A stretch of DNA of 64,000 nucleotides, taken from contig NZ_JAAUWT010000006.1 of assembly GCF_014694455.1 (NCBI RefSeq), positions 1 to 64,000 on the forward strand, written 5' to 3'. A program made the translations under genes and the position numbers. Below are positions 55,031 through 63,894 of the stretch, in pieces. Under the pieces are notes generated by a model. The model saw only the letters and a program-made list of their open reading frames with translations, was not told the origin of the DNA and searched no databases. The stretch is from Vibrio sp. S9_S30. GTDB taxonomy: Bacteria > Pseudomonadota > Gammaproteobacteria > Enterobacterales > Vibrionaceae. Each line of letters opens with the position of its first letter. Within the stretch, counting starts at the first letter, position 1.

Positions 55031-57421
55031 ATGCACTCCTCAATACAATATACTCTTCGTAGGTTTAGTGGCGCTGTGCTCTTTCCTTTGATGATTGCGC
55101 TACCCCAATACCTAAGTGCTGCCCCAGTATCGAATGACTACGATTTTGTGATTACAGAAGATGGCACATATATCTGGTTTATTGACGAACGAGCCAGAAT
55201 CAACGACGGTGTGCTTTACACATCCTATGTAAAAATTGATGGCTTTACGGGTATGTCTACACTGGATTTGGAATCAGGTTCTAGAATCGGTGATGACATC
55301 GATCTCAGCAGTTTTCGGCAGGCAGATGATCACAACAACGGCGCCATTCTTCCTCTGCAAAATGGAAAAATGATGTCGCTTTACACGCTGCATGACGCTA
55401 GGCGAAGACAGTACTATCGAGTTTCTAACAAATCTCTGCCGTTGACATTAGAGGATTGGGGGGCAGAGAGAGCCTATTCTGTTCCGGGATCCGCTACTTA
55501 CAATAATGCGTATCAGCTTTCTGCGGAAAACGGAAAAATTTACAATTTCTTCCGTGTTGGTGGCCGTGATCCGTACTACGTGACCTTTGATGCCAATGGT
55601 GACAACCCCACTGAAGCAAAACACTTTATTCAAAACGGCAGTCGGTGGTGGGAGAGGGCGTACGCAAAATACGCATCAAACGGTGTGGATCGAATCGACT
55701 TTTTCTTCACCGACGGTCATCCGACTCAAAAGCGAACCAGCTTATATCACCTCTATATCAAAAACGGAAAAACATACAAAACAGATGGCACACTAATCGG
55801 AAATCTGAGTGACGCGCCATTTTCTGTGTCGGATGGAACGGTGGTTTATCAACAAGGTGAAGATGGAACCAACCGTTCCCCATGGAATCATGAAATTCGC
55901 TACGACTCATCAGGTAACCCTGTCCTTCTTTATAGCCATCAACAAGACAAATATACCCTTGATTATTACATGGCTACATGGAATGCATCGACAAAACAAT
56001 GGAATAAAATTTGGGTGGCGGACGCCGGAGATTCTCTGATACCTCAGCCGATTACAGCATCAGATGGAACAACGTACGGAGGGGCTCAAATAGATTACGC
56101 TGGTGGTATTACCCTTAACCCATATAACCCGAACGAAATATTCATTTCCGCTAATGTTAATCCAGCGACGGGGTTAGATACGGATAAGTTTGAAATCTAT
56201 AAAGGTGTGTTAAGCGGAACGAGTTTTACTTGGGAAGCCTTAACCTCAAACTCTCCCGATAATAATTACCGCCCGTTTGTCCCGTTTGGTGCGGAAAGTG
56301 CGGGTGAGCAGGTCGTTATTTGGTTTACTGGCAAGTATGAGTCTTTTATTAATGGGTATAAAAACCTTCAAAGCACGGGAGAGCCCTATTATTTCAAAGG
56401 GTATGACACGAAAATTGTTGGGAAATACATTAATAGTCAGAGTGCTTACATAGCAAGAACGTGCCAAGCAGTGAATGTTTCTCCTTCCTCATCCAATACG
56501 ACCGCTTATGGTGGCAGCCAAGATAAGGGATCCGCGACATTTGCGAACAACGGTATTTCACTGACTGGGAATAGCTGGAAAGCCATCAATATTGACTATC
56601 GCGTGACACCGAACACCACCGTCTCTTTTGAATTTAAATCGGATACTCAAGGTGAAGAACACGCAATCGGGCTAGATAGCAACCTGTCCGTAAGCAACCA
56701 ATTACGAGCCCGTTTATTTGGTACGCAGAAAGACGCCTATATTGAAGGCAGGTACGATACTTATCACACCCTTGGCTCTTTTTCTCGCTTTATAGCCCCT
56801 TTAGGAAAATCGATTGGTAATCAGCCCTTTAATGCGAACTATCTTGTCGTTAATGCCGATGATGATGCGACTGCACAAGGTGATTCTACCTTCCGAAATA
56901 TCGCCATATTTGAAGACTACAGTGACGTTTACTTTAGCCGCAATCAGGTTGATGTTTACGATCCAAATCAAGGGGATGGTGGAACATATCAGGTATCCCC
57001 AGACGGTAGCACTTTATCACTGACTAACAACGCTTGGCGGGTGGTCGAATTGCCGTATGACATCACGCCCAATACTGTGATCACATTTGATTTTAAAAGT
57101 ACTCAGCAAGGTGAATTTCACGGTATAGCTCTGGATAGAGATAAGACTCAGAATAATGGTGAAACTCGCTTTTCCCTTTATGGAACTCAAGGCGATGCCA
57201 ATTCCATTGAACGCTATAAGACCTATGATGGAAGTGGAGAATTTCAACATTTCACTATTCCTGTCGGTCAATTCGCGACCTCTGAAAGGACAAAATACCT
57301 AGTGCTCATTGCCGATCATGACAATGGCGCAAGGAATGGTGAGTCCGTTTTTCGTCATGTTCGCGTCTTTGATGATGCAAATGGAAACCTGATCGATGAT
57401 CGCTGTGATCCTGCGCTTTAA
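55031..57421 (+). CDS. Exported BNR_4-type polysaccharide lyase, ulvan-lyase-like
   Basis: 796 residues. Signal peptide (GAVLFPLMIALPQYLSA). Residues ~36-470 read as a seven-bladed BNR_4 propeller, the fold of PL24/PL25 ulvan lyases. Landmarks are NDGVLYTSYV, QADDHNNGAI (His101), LYTLHDARR (His121), NNAYQLSAENGKIYNFFR and FFFTDGHP (His230). Two related C-terminal domains follow (~475-625 and ~640-790), each with NAW/NSWK...PNT.I.FDFKS..QGE.H.I.LD, and are likely carbohydrate-binding. It would cleave next to uronic acid and leave a 4,5-unsaturated residue. GAGAGGT lies 7 nt before ATG. Family assignment is from pattern memory; ulvan is the best guess, other uronate polymers remain possible. 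Confidence 0.72.
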   Translation: MHSSIQYTLRRFSGAVLFPLMIALPQYLSAAPVSNDYDFVITEDGTYIWFIDERARINDGVLYTSYVKIDGFTGMSTLDLESGSRIGDDIDLSSFRQADDHNNGAILPLQNGKMMSLYTLHDARRRQYYRVSNKSLPLTLEDWGAERAYSVPGSATYNNAYQLSAENGKIYNFFRVGGRDPYYVTFDANGDNPTEAKHFIQNGSRWWERAYAKYASNGVDRIDFFFTDGHPTQKRTSLYHLYIKNGKTYKTDGTLIGNLSDAPFSVSDGTVVYQQGEDGTNRSPWNHEIRYDSSGNPVLLYSHQQDKYTLDYYMATWNASTKQWNKIWVADAGDSLIPQPITASDGTTYGGAQIDYAGGITLNPYNPNEIFISANVNPATGLDTDKFEIYKGVLSGTSFTWEALTSNSPDNNYRPFVPFGAESAGEQVVIWFTGKYESFINGYKNLQSTGEPYYFKGYDTKIVGKYINSQSAYIARTCQAVNVSPSSSNTTAYGGSQDKGSATFANNGISLTGNSWKAINIDYRVTPNTTVSFEFKSDTQGEEHAIGLDSNLSVSNQLRARLFGTQKDAYIEGRYDTYHTLGSFSRFIAPLGKSIGNQPFNANYLVVNADDDATAQGDSTFRNIAIFEDYSDVYFSRNQVDVYDPNQGDGGTYQVSPDGSTLSLTNNAWRVVELPYDITPNTVITFDFKSTQQGEFHGIALDRDKTQNNGETRFSLYGTQGDANSIERYKTYDGSGEFQHFTIPVGQFATSERTKYLVLIADHDNGARNGESVFRHVRVFDDANGNLIDDRCDPAL

Positions 57422-57465
57422 GGAGCTGGGACCTTACGACAAATCTTTAACTAAGGATAGTTGAA

Positions 57466-59790
57466 ATGAAAACAACGATGACGAAGTTATCCCTGCTCGG
57501 CGCGCTATTTCTAAGCGGGACAGCTTTCGGGGCTTATAAATTCACCCCAAATGATATGTTAAATACATCAAGGTTGGTTCACGACTACTGGGTAGACAAT
57601 GGGTTTTATGATAGCCAATATACACCGGATACAAACTGGGTTTATGGTGCGTACCATATCGGTGAGTTCGAATATTTCAAGCTGACGGGGAATGGGAAAG
57701 CATGGGATAACACCCTTAATTGGGCAAGAGCATTTTCCTATGAACCTCACAATTCATGCAGCACAACTCATGCCGATCACCAGGCCGCTGGGCAGGTATT
57801 CTTTGAACTGGCTCCTTTAGCCAATGAACAGGACGCCACCCTCGATTGCTTGAAAGAAAGCGTGATGGGAGTGGTGAATTCTTCCAATTCGAGCTATTGG
57901 TCTTGGGCGGATGCGCTCTATATGGCTCCCGCTGTTTGGCCCTTAATGGCAGATACGTTGACCAGTGAATCAGAGAAACAAGCGGTTTATGAGTCGCTAT
58001 ATACTCAATTCCAGTCGACCTACAACGCACTTTGGAATGAAGAGTACTCTCTGTGGGCTAGAGATTCTCGGTATGTTTACCCTAAGAAACCGAGTCCAGA
58101 CGGCAACCCAATGTTTTGGTCACGCGGTAATGGTTGGGCGTATGGGGGGATTGCCCGATTATTAGATCGGTTACCTAAAGATGCGCCTCACTACGATACG
58201 TACGTAACCACCTTTGTCAAAATGTCGGCAGCACTTAAAAATGCTCAATTAGCGGATGGCTTCTGGGGGGCAGATCTTATTGAGCCTCACCACATCGATG
58301 CACCTGAGTCGAGTGGAACCACATTCTTTATTTATGGGATGGCGATTGGGGTTCGCTTAGGGATTTTAGATGCGGAAACTTACATGCCAGTTATCGAAAA
58401 AGGATGGTTAGCCTTAGCGAATACTGCATTGCAGGATTCTGGTCGATTAGGCTGGACGCAAGGTGTGGCACATGAACCCTATATGTCATATGCAAGAGCA
58501 GGTACTAGCCAGCCTTACACGGTAGGTTCCTACTTGGCGGCGTCTAGTGAAATTTACCACCTCCTATCAGACAACAATATTGCCGAAAATAAATCAGTAA
58601 CCTGTTCAGCGGAGCCACAGCCATCTTTGGCACCTTGTAGCCAAGCGGTTGATGGAAATTTCGCTGGGCACAAACGCTGGTCTGTCAATGAGTTTCCTGC
58701 ATGGATTGAAATTGATCTAGGAGAAATCAGTAAACTCTCAGCCTTCAGAGGCAGTTTTTATTTCGATCGTGATTACCAATATAAAGTCGAGGTAAAAGTC
58801 GACTCGGATAGCCAATACGAGACGGTACTCGATCAACTGCATAACACGGATGGCCGCGCCAGCTTAATAGGCTTACCTGATAATACCTTTGCGCGATATG
58901 TCCGTGTGACTTTCGAAGGTGCGGCAACCTACAGTGGAAGCTGGGTAAGTGTCCGGGAGTTGGAGGTGTTCGGTAAACCATCGACTGTAGAGAGTATTGC
59001 ATTAAACAAACCCGTGAGTTGCAGTGATGAACCACAACCCCAGTACAATTGCAGCCAAGTTGTTGATGGAAGTGATAGTTCAGGAGATCGTTGGTCGGCG
59101 ATGACGTTCCCACAACATGTTGAAGTGGATTTAGGTGCATTGCATACGCTGAATGGTTTTGCTTTAAGTGCTCTTTATAATCGCAACTACAATTTTAAGA
59201 TTGAGGTAAAAGCGACGGAAGCTGCCGACTACCAGTTGGTGAGTGAGAGCGTGGGGGGAGATGGCTCTGGGCAATATCAAGTGTTGTCACCCGTTGTCGC
59301 CCGATACGCAAAATTAACCGTCACCGGTATTGCCAACAATTCGTCTAACTGGGTGAGCATAAGAGAATGGGATCTGTATGGACGGGAGTATTCTCCAGTC
59401 ATCATTATGCCTACATCGTTTACGTGCAATAGCGAGCCGCAAGCTCAATACGGATGCGAAAACTTGTTCGATGGCAGCTTGTCGTCTGGGGACAGATGGT
59501 CGACGGACGGTTATGGTGTCGTAGACGTTGAACTGGGTAAAGAAAAATCCATTCGGGCTTATAGCTTAAGCACTCTTCAAGACCGAAAGTATGGTTACAA
59601 ATTGGAGGCGTTAAACTCAAATGGTGAGTATGTCATTATTGATGAGCGAGACAGCAATGCATCTGAGCCAGGTGCTCGGCATATTCTTCCCGATTCTGTA
59701 TACACATCCCAAGTACGTCTCACTGTTACGGAATTCCCACCAGGGATCATTCCATGGACTAGTTTGACTGAGCTTTCGTTTTACGAGTAG
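57466..59790 (+). CDS. Exported GH105 unsaturated glucuronyl hydrolase with three F5/8C modules
   Basis: 774 residues. Signal peptide (SLLGALFLSGTAFG). Residues ~25-370 are an (alpha/alpha)6 barrel of the GH105/YteR type: NWVYGAYHIGEFEYFKLTGN, DHQAAGQ (Asp105), SYWSWADALYMAPAVWPLM with Asp149 as the likely catalytic acid, and MFWSRGNGWAYGGIARLLDR. Three discoidin-like (F5/8 type C) domains follow at ~375-505, 510-640 and 645-774 (repeated CS.EPQ...C..  .VDG, RWS..  .P..I.VDLG, SVRE...G). It hydrolyses the unsaturated uronate left by the lyase. AAGGA is 8 nt before ATG and the gene lies 44 bp after the lyase, so they form an operon. Many GH105 enzymes are cytoplasmic; this one is exported. Confidence 0.88.
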   Translation: MKTTMTKLSLLGALFLSGTAFGAYKFTPNDMLNTSRLVHDYWVDNGFYDSQYTPDTNWVYGAYHIGEFEYFKLTGNGKAWDNTLNWARAFSYEPHNSCSTTHADHQAAGQVFFELAPLANEQDATLDCLKESVMGVVNSSNSSYWSWADALYMAPAVWPLMADTLTSESEKQAVYESLYTQFQSTYNALWNEEYSLWARDSRYVYPKKPSPDGNPMFWSRGNGWAYGGIARLLDRLPKDAPHYDTYVTTFVKMSAALKNAQLADGFWGADLIEPHHIDAPESSGTTFFIYGMAIGVRLGILDAETYMPVIEKGWLALANTALQDSGRLGWTQGVAHEPYMSYARAGTSQPYTVGSYLAASSEIYHLLSDNNIAENKSVTCSAEPQPSLAPCSQAVDGNFAGHKRWSVNEFPAWIEIDLGEISKLSAFRGSFYFDRDYQYKVEVKVDSDSQYETVLDQLHNTDGRASLIGLPDNTFARYVRVTFEGAATYSGSWVSVRELEVFGKPSTVESIALNKPVSCSDEPQPQYNCSQVVDGSDSSGDRWSAMTFPQHVEVDLGALHTLNGFALSALYNRNYNFKIEVKATEAADYQLVSESVGGDGSGQYQVLSPVVARYAKLTVTGIANNSSNWVSIREWDLYGREYSPVIIMPTSFTCNSEPQAQYGCENLFDGSLSSGDRWSTDGYGVVDVELGKEKSIRAYSLSTLQDRKYGYKLEALNSNGEYVIIDERDSNASEPGARHILPDSVYTSQVRLTVTEFPPGIIPWTSLTELSFYE

Positions 59791-59796
59791 CATTCA

Positions 59797-59830
59797 ACGC
59801 CCTGCAATAGCAGGGCGTTTTGTCTTTTTT
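59797..59830 (+). terminator. Rho-independent terminator of the lyase-hydrolase operon
   Basis: Stem ACGCCCTGC / GCAGGGCGT with an AATA loop, then TTTTGTCTTTTTT. Confidence 0.92.
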
Positions 59831-60083
59831 GGGCACGACGATTAAAGCATCAAAGCGCTTATTTGCTCTTGTAACTGCGTTGAAAACCCCATTGTTTGTA
59901 TCGAATTAAGTCTAATTATTGCGATAGACCGCAGAATTTCGCCAGCTTCTTGATGGTTTTGTAATCTTGGGCACACCAGCTCAATAGGTTATGTGTTAGA
60001 TTTTATCTCCACTGGGTTGTGAGCTTTTTAAACAAGCCCTATCCGGTCTGAACAAGCAGTTTGCGTTGAAATAGGATGTTTTG

Positions 60084-60476
60084 ATGTTTAAAAAAGTGGA
60101 TGTTCCGAGGATGACGTCTGCAGGGTTAAAAGTCGGTGACTCTGTAATTTCATTAGACAGAATTGAAGAACTGTATGTGAAGGATTACACCACCATAGAC
60201 AAAGTAAAAAGGGCGGCATTAATCGCATTCGTGTTTGGTTTTGTTGCTTTGCTTGTCCACCCGCTGTACGCGGGTTTACCTGTCTTTTTGTTGGTGTATG
60301 GGGTCGCGTATGCCAAATCTCCCATATATGAATTACGTGCGATCGTTAAATCTGGAAACCCTGAAATACAAGATTTGGATACAGGATTGCATAAAACGGT
60401 CTCCAGAGAAGACTACATCTTGGTGATCGAAAAATTCCATGCCATCAAAGCGTACAATGAAATGACGGCGCATTGA
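60084..60476 (+). CDS. Small two-span membrane protein, DUF6232-like
   Basis: 130 residues from the ATG at 60084 (AGGA upstream). A short N-terminal beta-rich part (VGDSVISLDRIEELYVKDYT) is followed by two adjacent membrane segments (ALIAFVFGFVALLVHPLYA, LPVFLLVYGVAYA) and a C-terminal soluble part (IYELRAIVKSGNPEIQDLD). This arrangement is like DUF6232 proteins of unknown function. It is convergent with the reductase gene and has no evident operon partner. Confidence 0.7.
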   Translation: MFKKVDVPRMTSAGLKVGDSVISLDRIEELYVKDYTTIDKVKRAALIAFVFGFVALLVHPLYAGLPVFLLVYGVAYAKSPIYELRAIVKSGNPEIQDLDTGLHKTVSREDYILVIEKFHAIKAYNEMTAH

Positions 60477-60478
60477 GT

Positions 60479-60512
60479 GTAGACGTGTGCATGCCTTATG
60501 CTTCACGTCTAC
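60479..60512. terminator. Hairpin between convergent genes
   Basis: Stem GTAGACGTG / CACGTCTAC with a 16-nt loop in the short gap between the membrane-protein gene and the reductase gene; could serve both strands. Confidence 0.5.
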
Positions 60513-60530
60513 CTTATCCCTGTTCGTTCG

Positions 60531-62234
60531 CTATTGTGTCGCAAATACGTATGTCCTGTATCCTCCTAACAGATTTCTAGCTCGATAACCGTTGTTGACC
60601 AGTTGACGGTAAGCGACATGTCCGCGAAGCCCAACTTGGCAGTAAACAAGAATTTCTTTGTCTTTAGGGAGCTCGCTCATGCGTGAGCGCAATTGATCGA
60701 CGGGTATATTCATTGCCCCATCAAGACAACCTGTGCTTTCAAGCTCGCTTGGGTTACGCACATCAAGCAATAGCTGGTCTTCAGTCCGTGCATCAATCTC
60801 ATGAAAGTGAATTGGCGTCGCGTCACCTTTTATGATGTTGTTGGCGACAAATGCCGCTTGGTTGATCACGTCCTTAGCGCTTCCGTAAGGTGGAGCATAG
60901 GTGAGTTCAAGGTGTTGAAGTTGTTCTACGGTCATCCCAGCTCGTTGGGCAACAGCCATGATATCAATCCGTTTATCGACGCCATCTTTCCCCACGGCTT
61001 GAGCGCCGAAAATCTTGCCGTTTTTCGGGTCAAAGAGCAGCTTGAACGACACTGTCTCTGCGCCAGGGTAATAGCTCGCGTGGCTTGCGGTATGAACATA
61101 GACTTTTTCATATTCGATACCTTCGCGCTGAAGTTGCTTTTCGTTTTTACCTGTAGACGCAACAGCCAGATCAAAGATCTTACAAATGGCTGTGCCTTGT
61201 GTACCTTGATAGCGTTCTTGGCGACCGAGCATGTTATCGGCGGCCATACGACCTTGTCGGTTGGCAGGGCCCGCTAGCGGAACCAGTGTTTGTGAGCCTG
61301 TGACGAAGTCTTTCTCTTCGACAGCATCACCCACCGCATAGATACTCGGATCGCTCGTTTGCATCATCTCGTTGGTTTGGATGCCGCCCAGTTCACCAAT
61401 TTGTAAACCGGCTTCTTGAGCCAACTGAGTTTCTGGACGCACACCAATAGCCATGATCAAAATATCGGTGGTTAGGGATTCTCCGTTATTCAACGTTAAA
61501 CTGAGATGACCTTCGACAGGCTGTCGTTTTTCGTTCTTATCGGAACCGACGTTAACGATGTGATCGGTTGGCACATATTCAACGGCTTCAAGTGCCACAC
61601 CGAGTTTGAGATCGATGCCTTTTTCACGAATTTCGGCATGCGCAAAACCGGCCATTTCGCGATCAACGGGAGTCATAACTTGATCCGCCATCTCAATCAA
61701 TGTGGTTTTAATCCCTAGCTGGTGGAATGCTTCCATCATCTCTAACCCAATAAAGCCTCCGCCGACAACCGTGGCATGTTCAGGTTTGTTTATTTGAATC
61801 GTTTGAATGATGCGATCCATATCTGGAATGTTGCGCAATGAATGAGTCAGTGGGTTATCGATTCCTCGAATTGGGGGCACCACAGGGGCTGCTCCTGGGC
61901 TAAGCAGCAAAAAGTCATAACTCTCGCGGTATTCACTGCCATCAATAAGGTTTTTTACTGTAACTGACTTGTTATTACGGTCTATGGACACGACTTCGTT
62001 CATGACTCGAACATCGACATTGAAGCGGGCTAAGAAGCTCTCTGGTGTTTGCAGTAAAAGCTGATTTCTGTCCTGAATGTCACCACCGATATGGTAAGGC
62101 AATCCACAATTAGCAAAAGAGACAAATGCTCCTCGTTCAAACATGATGATGTCAGCGTCTTCACTCAGACGACGTGCACGCGCAGCGGCGGAAGCACCAC
62201 CGGCAACACCACCTACAATCACGATTTTTGTCAT
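60531..62234 (-). CDS. CoA-disulfide reductase fused to a rhodanese domain
   Basis: 567 residues from the ATG at 62234 (GGAG 8 nt upstream; the open frame to 62348 is not used). FAD motif IVIVGGVAGGASAAARARRL, single active cysteine in SFANCGLPYHIGG (Cys43), NAD(P) motif VVGGGFIGLEMMEA and the second FAD motif IYAVGDAVE. The C-terminal ~100 residues are a rhodanese domain with LLDVRNPSELES and the active loop VYCQVGLRGH. Proteins of this architecture reduce CoA persulfide or polysulfide (Npsr/CoADR-Rhd type) with NAD(P)H. Neighbouring DUF2892 and YeeE-type genes support a sulfane-sulfur role. Confidence 0.9.
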   Translation of the reverse strand: MTKIVIVGGVAGGASAAARARRLSEDADIIMFERGAFVSFANCGLPYHIGGDIQDRNQLLLQTPESFLARFNVDVRVMNEVVSIDRNNKSVTVKNLIDGSEYRESYDFLLLSPGAAPVVPPIRGIDNPLTHSLRNIPDMDRIIQTIQINKPEHATVVGGGFIGLEMMEAFHQLGIKTTLIEMADQVMTPVDREMAGFAHAEIREKGIDLKLGVALEAVEYVPTDHIVNVGSDKNEKRQPVEGHLSLTLNNGESLTTDILIMAIGVRPETQLAQEAGLQIGELGGIQTNEMMQTSDPSIYAVGDAVEEKDFVTGSQTLVPLAGPANRQGRMAADNMLGRQERYQGTQGTAICKIFDLAVASTGKNEKQLQREGIEYEKVYVHTASHASYYPGAETVSFKLLFDPKNGKIFGAQAVGKDGVDKRIDIMAVAQRAGMTVEQLQHLELTYAPPYGSAKDVINQAAFVANNIIKGDATPIHFHEIDARTEDQLLLDVRNPSELESTGCLDGAMNIPVDQLRSRMSELPKDKEILVYCQVGLRGHVAYRQLVNNGYRARNLLGGYRTYVFATQ

Positions 62235-62427
62235 TGGTATAACTCCAGGATTTACAGAAATAAAGGCATTCAAAAAGGAAGAAATAAGGATATTCAAAAG
62301 AGAACGTTGCCGGAGTAACCCGAGGCAAACTGACCTTGCGATATCCACTTATGCGATTTTATGCACAACATTGCCCTAAATAGAGCGCTCACCTTCAAGT
62401 CGGTAGCTTGAACATATGAAAAATGAG

Positions 62428-62490
62428 CCGCTTAGTCTATCCATCACTCCGCTTGGTTTATTCATCACTCCGCTTAGTCTATCCATCACT
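62428..62490. repeat. 21-bp tandem repeat, three copies
   Basis: Unit ccgcttagtctatccatcac plus t; the middle copy is diverged. It lies between the stop of the DUF2892 gene and the reductase gene. Confidence 0.92.
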
Positions 62491-62511
62491 CCACTTTGTG
62501 TGTGAGCCCCT

Positions 62512-62712
62512 TTAGGGATGGTGTTTTAGCCCCATTTTTTTCAAAAAGAAAGTAGCGGGACAGAACGTCGTAAAGGCACTTTGAATAAGATTAAGCCCAA
62601 TAAAGACAGTGAGACCCACAAAATAAGGGTGGACAAACTGTGTTAAAACGACGGAGGCAATAATCATGCTTCCAGCCAAAACTCGAATTCCATTCTCTAG
62701 GGTCATAGTCAT
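62512..62712 (-). CDS. DUF2892 (YgaP-type) small membrane protein
   Basis: 66 residues with two membrane segments (IRVLAGSMIIASVVLTQF and FVGLTVFIGLNLIQSAFT) and the family start MTLENGIRVLAG plus FCPATFFLKKMG at the end. DUF2892 is the membrane part of YgaP, where it is fused to a rhodanese; here it is separate but lies upstream of a rhodanese-fused reductase on the same strand. GGAG is 8 nt before ATG. Divergent from the YeeE pair. Confidence 0.88.
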   Translation of the reverse strand: MTMTLENGIRVLAGSMIIASVVLTQFVHPYFVGLTVFIGLNLIQSAFTTFCPATFFLKKMGLKHHP

Positions 62713-62739
62713 AGTGGTATCTCCGTCAGTTATGTCTAA

Positions 62740-62751
62740 TAACTATAGTTA
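62740..62751. promoter_or_regulatory. Palindrome in the divergent sulfur promoter
   Basis: TAACTATAGTTA, a perfect 12-bp palindrome between the DUF2892 gene (minus) and the YeeE pair (plus). ArsR-type sulfide or persulfide sensors (BigR, SqrR, YgaV) bind such A+T-rich dyads in front of these gene sets; no such regulator gene is in the window. Confidence 0.4.
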
Positions 62752-62870
62752 CATATTTTAGTAATGTCTAATGTTTTTAATTCTAAATTAGGGTTGACTT
62801 AATTTAATTTAAAAGATGATAATACGGACGAATATGGAGTTTGTTTTATAAAATATTAAGGTGGTGATGA

Positions 62871-63293
62871 ATGGAACTTACTCTTCCATGGAACGCATTT
62901 TTCGGTGGAGCCTTACTTGGTCTCTCGGCAGGGGTTCTGATGATATTCAGCGGGAAAGTCGCTGGAATAAGTGGGGTTATAGGGGGGGTGTTGAAACCTA
63001 AAAAACACGAAACAAGCTGGCGTATGGCATTCTTAGTTGGAATGATCGTTAGTGGGTTCGTGGTATCCCCTCTGGGTTTTGAATTACCAGAATTGAGCAA
63101 TAGAAATATCTATTTGATTGCGCTTGCTGGGGGGCTTGTTGGCTTTGGAACTCGGTTAGGTAACGGCTGCACTAGTGGCCATGGAATTGTGGGGATGGGG
63201 CGTTTTTCCCGCCGTTCGATTGTTGCCACGGGGACTTTTATGACCGTCGCGATTGGTGTGGTTTTCATTCGAAAAATGTTAGGTGGTATGTAA
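62871..63293 (+). CDS. YeeE/YedE-type sulfur transporter, N-terminal half protein
   Basis: 140 residues with about four membrane segments ([53 protein letters not shown]). The [10 protein letters not shown] motif, with its conserved cysteine, marks the DUF395 (thiosulfate transporter-like, PmpA) family. AGGTGGT precedes ATG. It is followed at once by its partner half, so the two probably form one transporter for thiosulfate or a related sulfur species. Confidence 0.9.
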   Translation: MELTLPWNAFFGGALLGLSAGVLMIFSGKVAGISGVIGGVLKPKKHETSWRMAFLVGMIVSGFVVSPLGFELPELSNRNIYLIALAGGLVGFGTRLGNGCTSGHGIVGMGRFSRRSIVATGTFMTVAIGVVFIRKMLGGM

Positions 63294-63327
63294 ATGTTAG
63301 GTGGTATATAAATGTTAGGTGGTATAT
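63274..63327. repeat. 18-bp tandem repeat, three copies, spanning stop and start
   Basis: Unit aaatgttaggtggtatat (first copy ends gt). Copy 1 holds the last codons of the first YeeE gene and the first base of its stop; copies 2 and 3 each carry an ATG and an AGGTGG ribosome-site-like sequence before the second gene. Confidence 0.95.
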
Positions 63328-63329
63328 CA

Positions 63330-63851
63330 ATGTGTAGTTCAAAGAATATTCGTAACCTTGCAGCGCTTGTCGCTGGGCTCTTATTTGGTGCGGGTATGCA
63401 CATTTCCGGTATGGTTAACCCCGATCTCGTGATCGCCTTTCTTGATGTAACAGGGCATTGGGATTCTTCCCTAGCGTTTGTTATGGCTGGTGCGTTATTT
63501 GTCTTTATTCCTTTCTATCACTTGTTGATCAAGCCGAGAAAGACATCCATTAGCGGCGATGCATTTAAGCGGGCGTCGGACACAAACGTTGATGGCACTT
63601 TAGTCACTGGGGCCACGATTTTTGGTGTTGGTTGGGGTTTGGCTGGTATCTGCCCAGGGCCAGTTATTGCGAGTGTTGGTGCAGGAAGCCATGTTGTGAT
63701 GACATTTACTTTTACTATGCTGCTTGGAATGGCGTTAGCGAATAAGTACTTGGATGGTCAATTCTCTCTGCCTCTTCTTGGATACCATAAACGTGATGAC
63801 CTTTCCTTTTGCGCACAAACACGGAATGCGCAAATTCAAGAAGCGCCATAG
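63330..63851 (+). CDS. YeeE/YedE-type sulfur transporter, C-terminal half protein
   Basis: 173 residues from ATG 63330; the in-frame ATG at 63312, inside the repeat, has an equally good AGGTGG and would add six residues. Membrane segments include [40 protein letters not shown] and the later [20 protein letters not shown]. The conserved [11 protein letters not shown] holds the second family cysteine. It completes the pair with the preceding gene. Confidence 0.9.
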   Translation: MCSSKNIRNLAALVAGLLFGAGMHISGMVNPDLVIAFLDVTGHWDSSLAFVMAGALFVFIPFYHLLIKPRKTSISGDAFKRASDTNVDGTLVTGATIFGVGWGLAGICPGPVIASVGAGSHVVMTFTFTMLLGMALANKYLDGQFSLPLLGYHKRDDLSFCAQTRNAQIQEAP

Positions 63852-63856
63852 TCAGT

Positions 63857-63879
63857 CATGCTGGGTGATCCCCAGCATG
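63857..63879. terminator. Convergent terminator hairpin
   Basis: Stem CATGCTGGG / CCCAGCATG with a 5-nt loop, between the YeeE-type gene and the leftward gene at the window end. No strong T-run on either side. Confidence 0.6.
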
Positions 63880-63894
63880 CTCACTAACCTAGAC

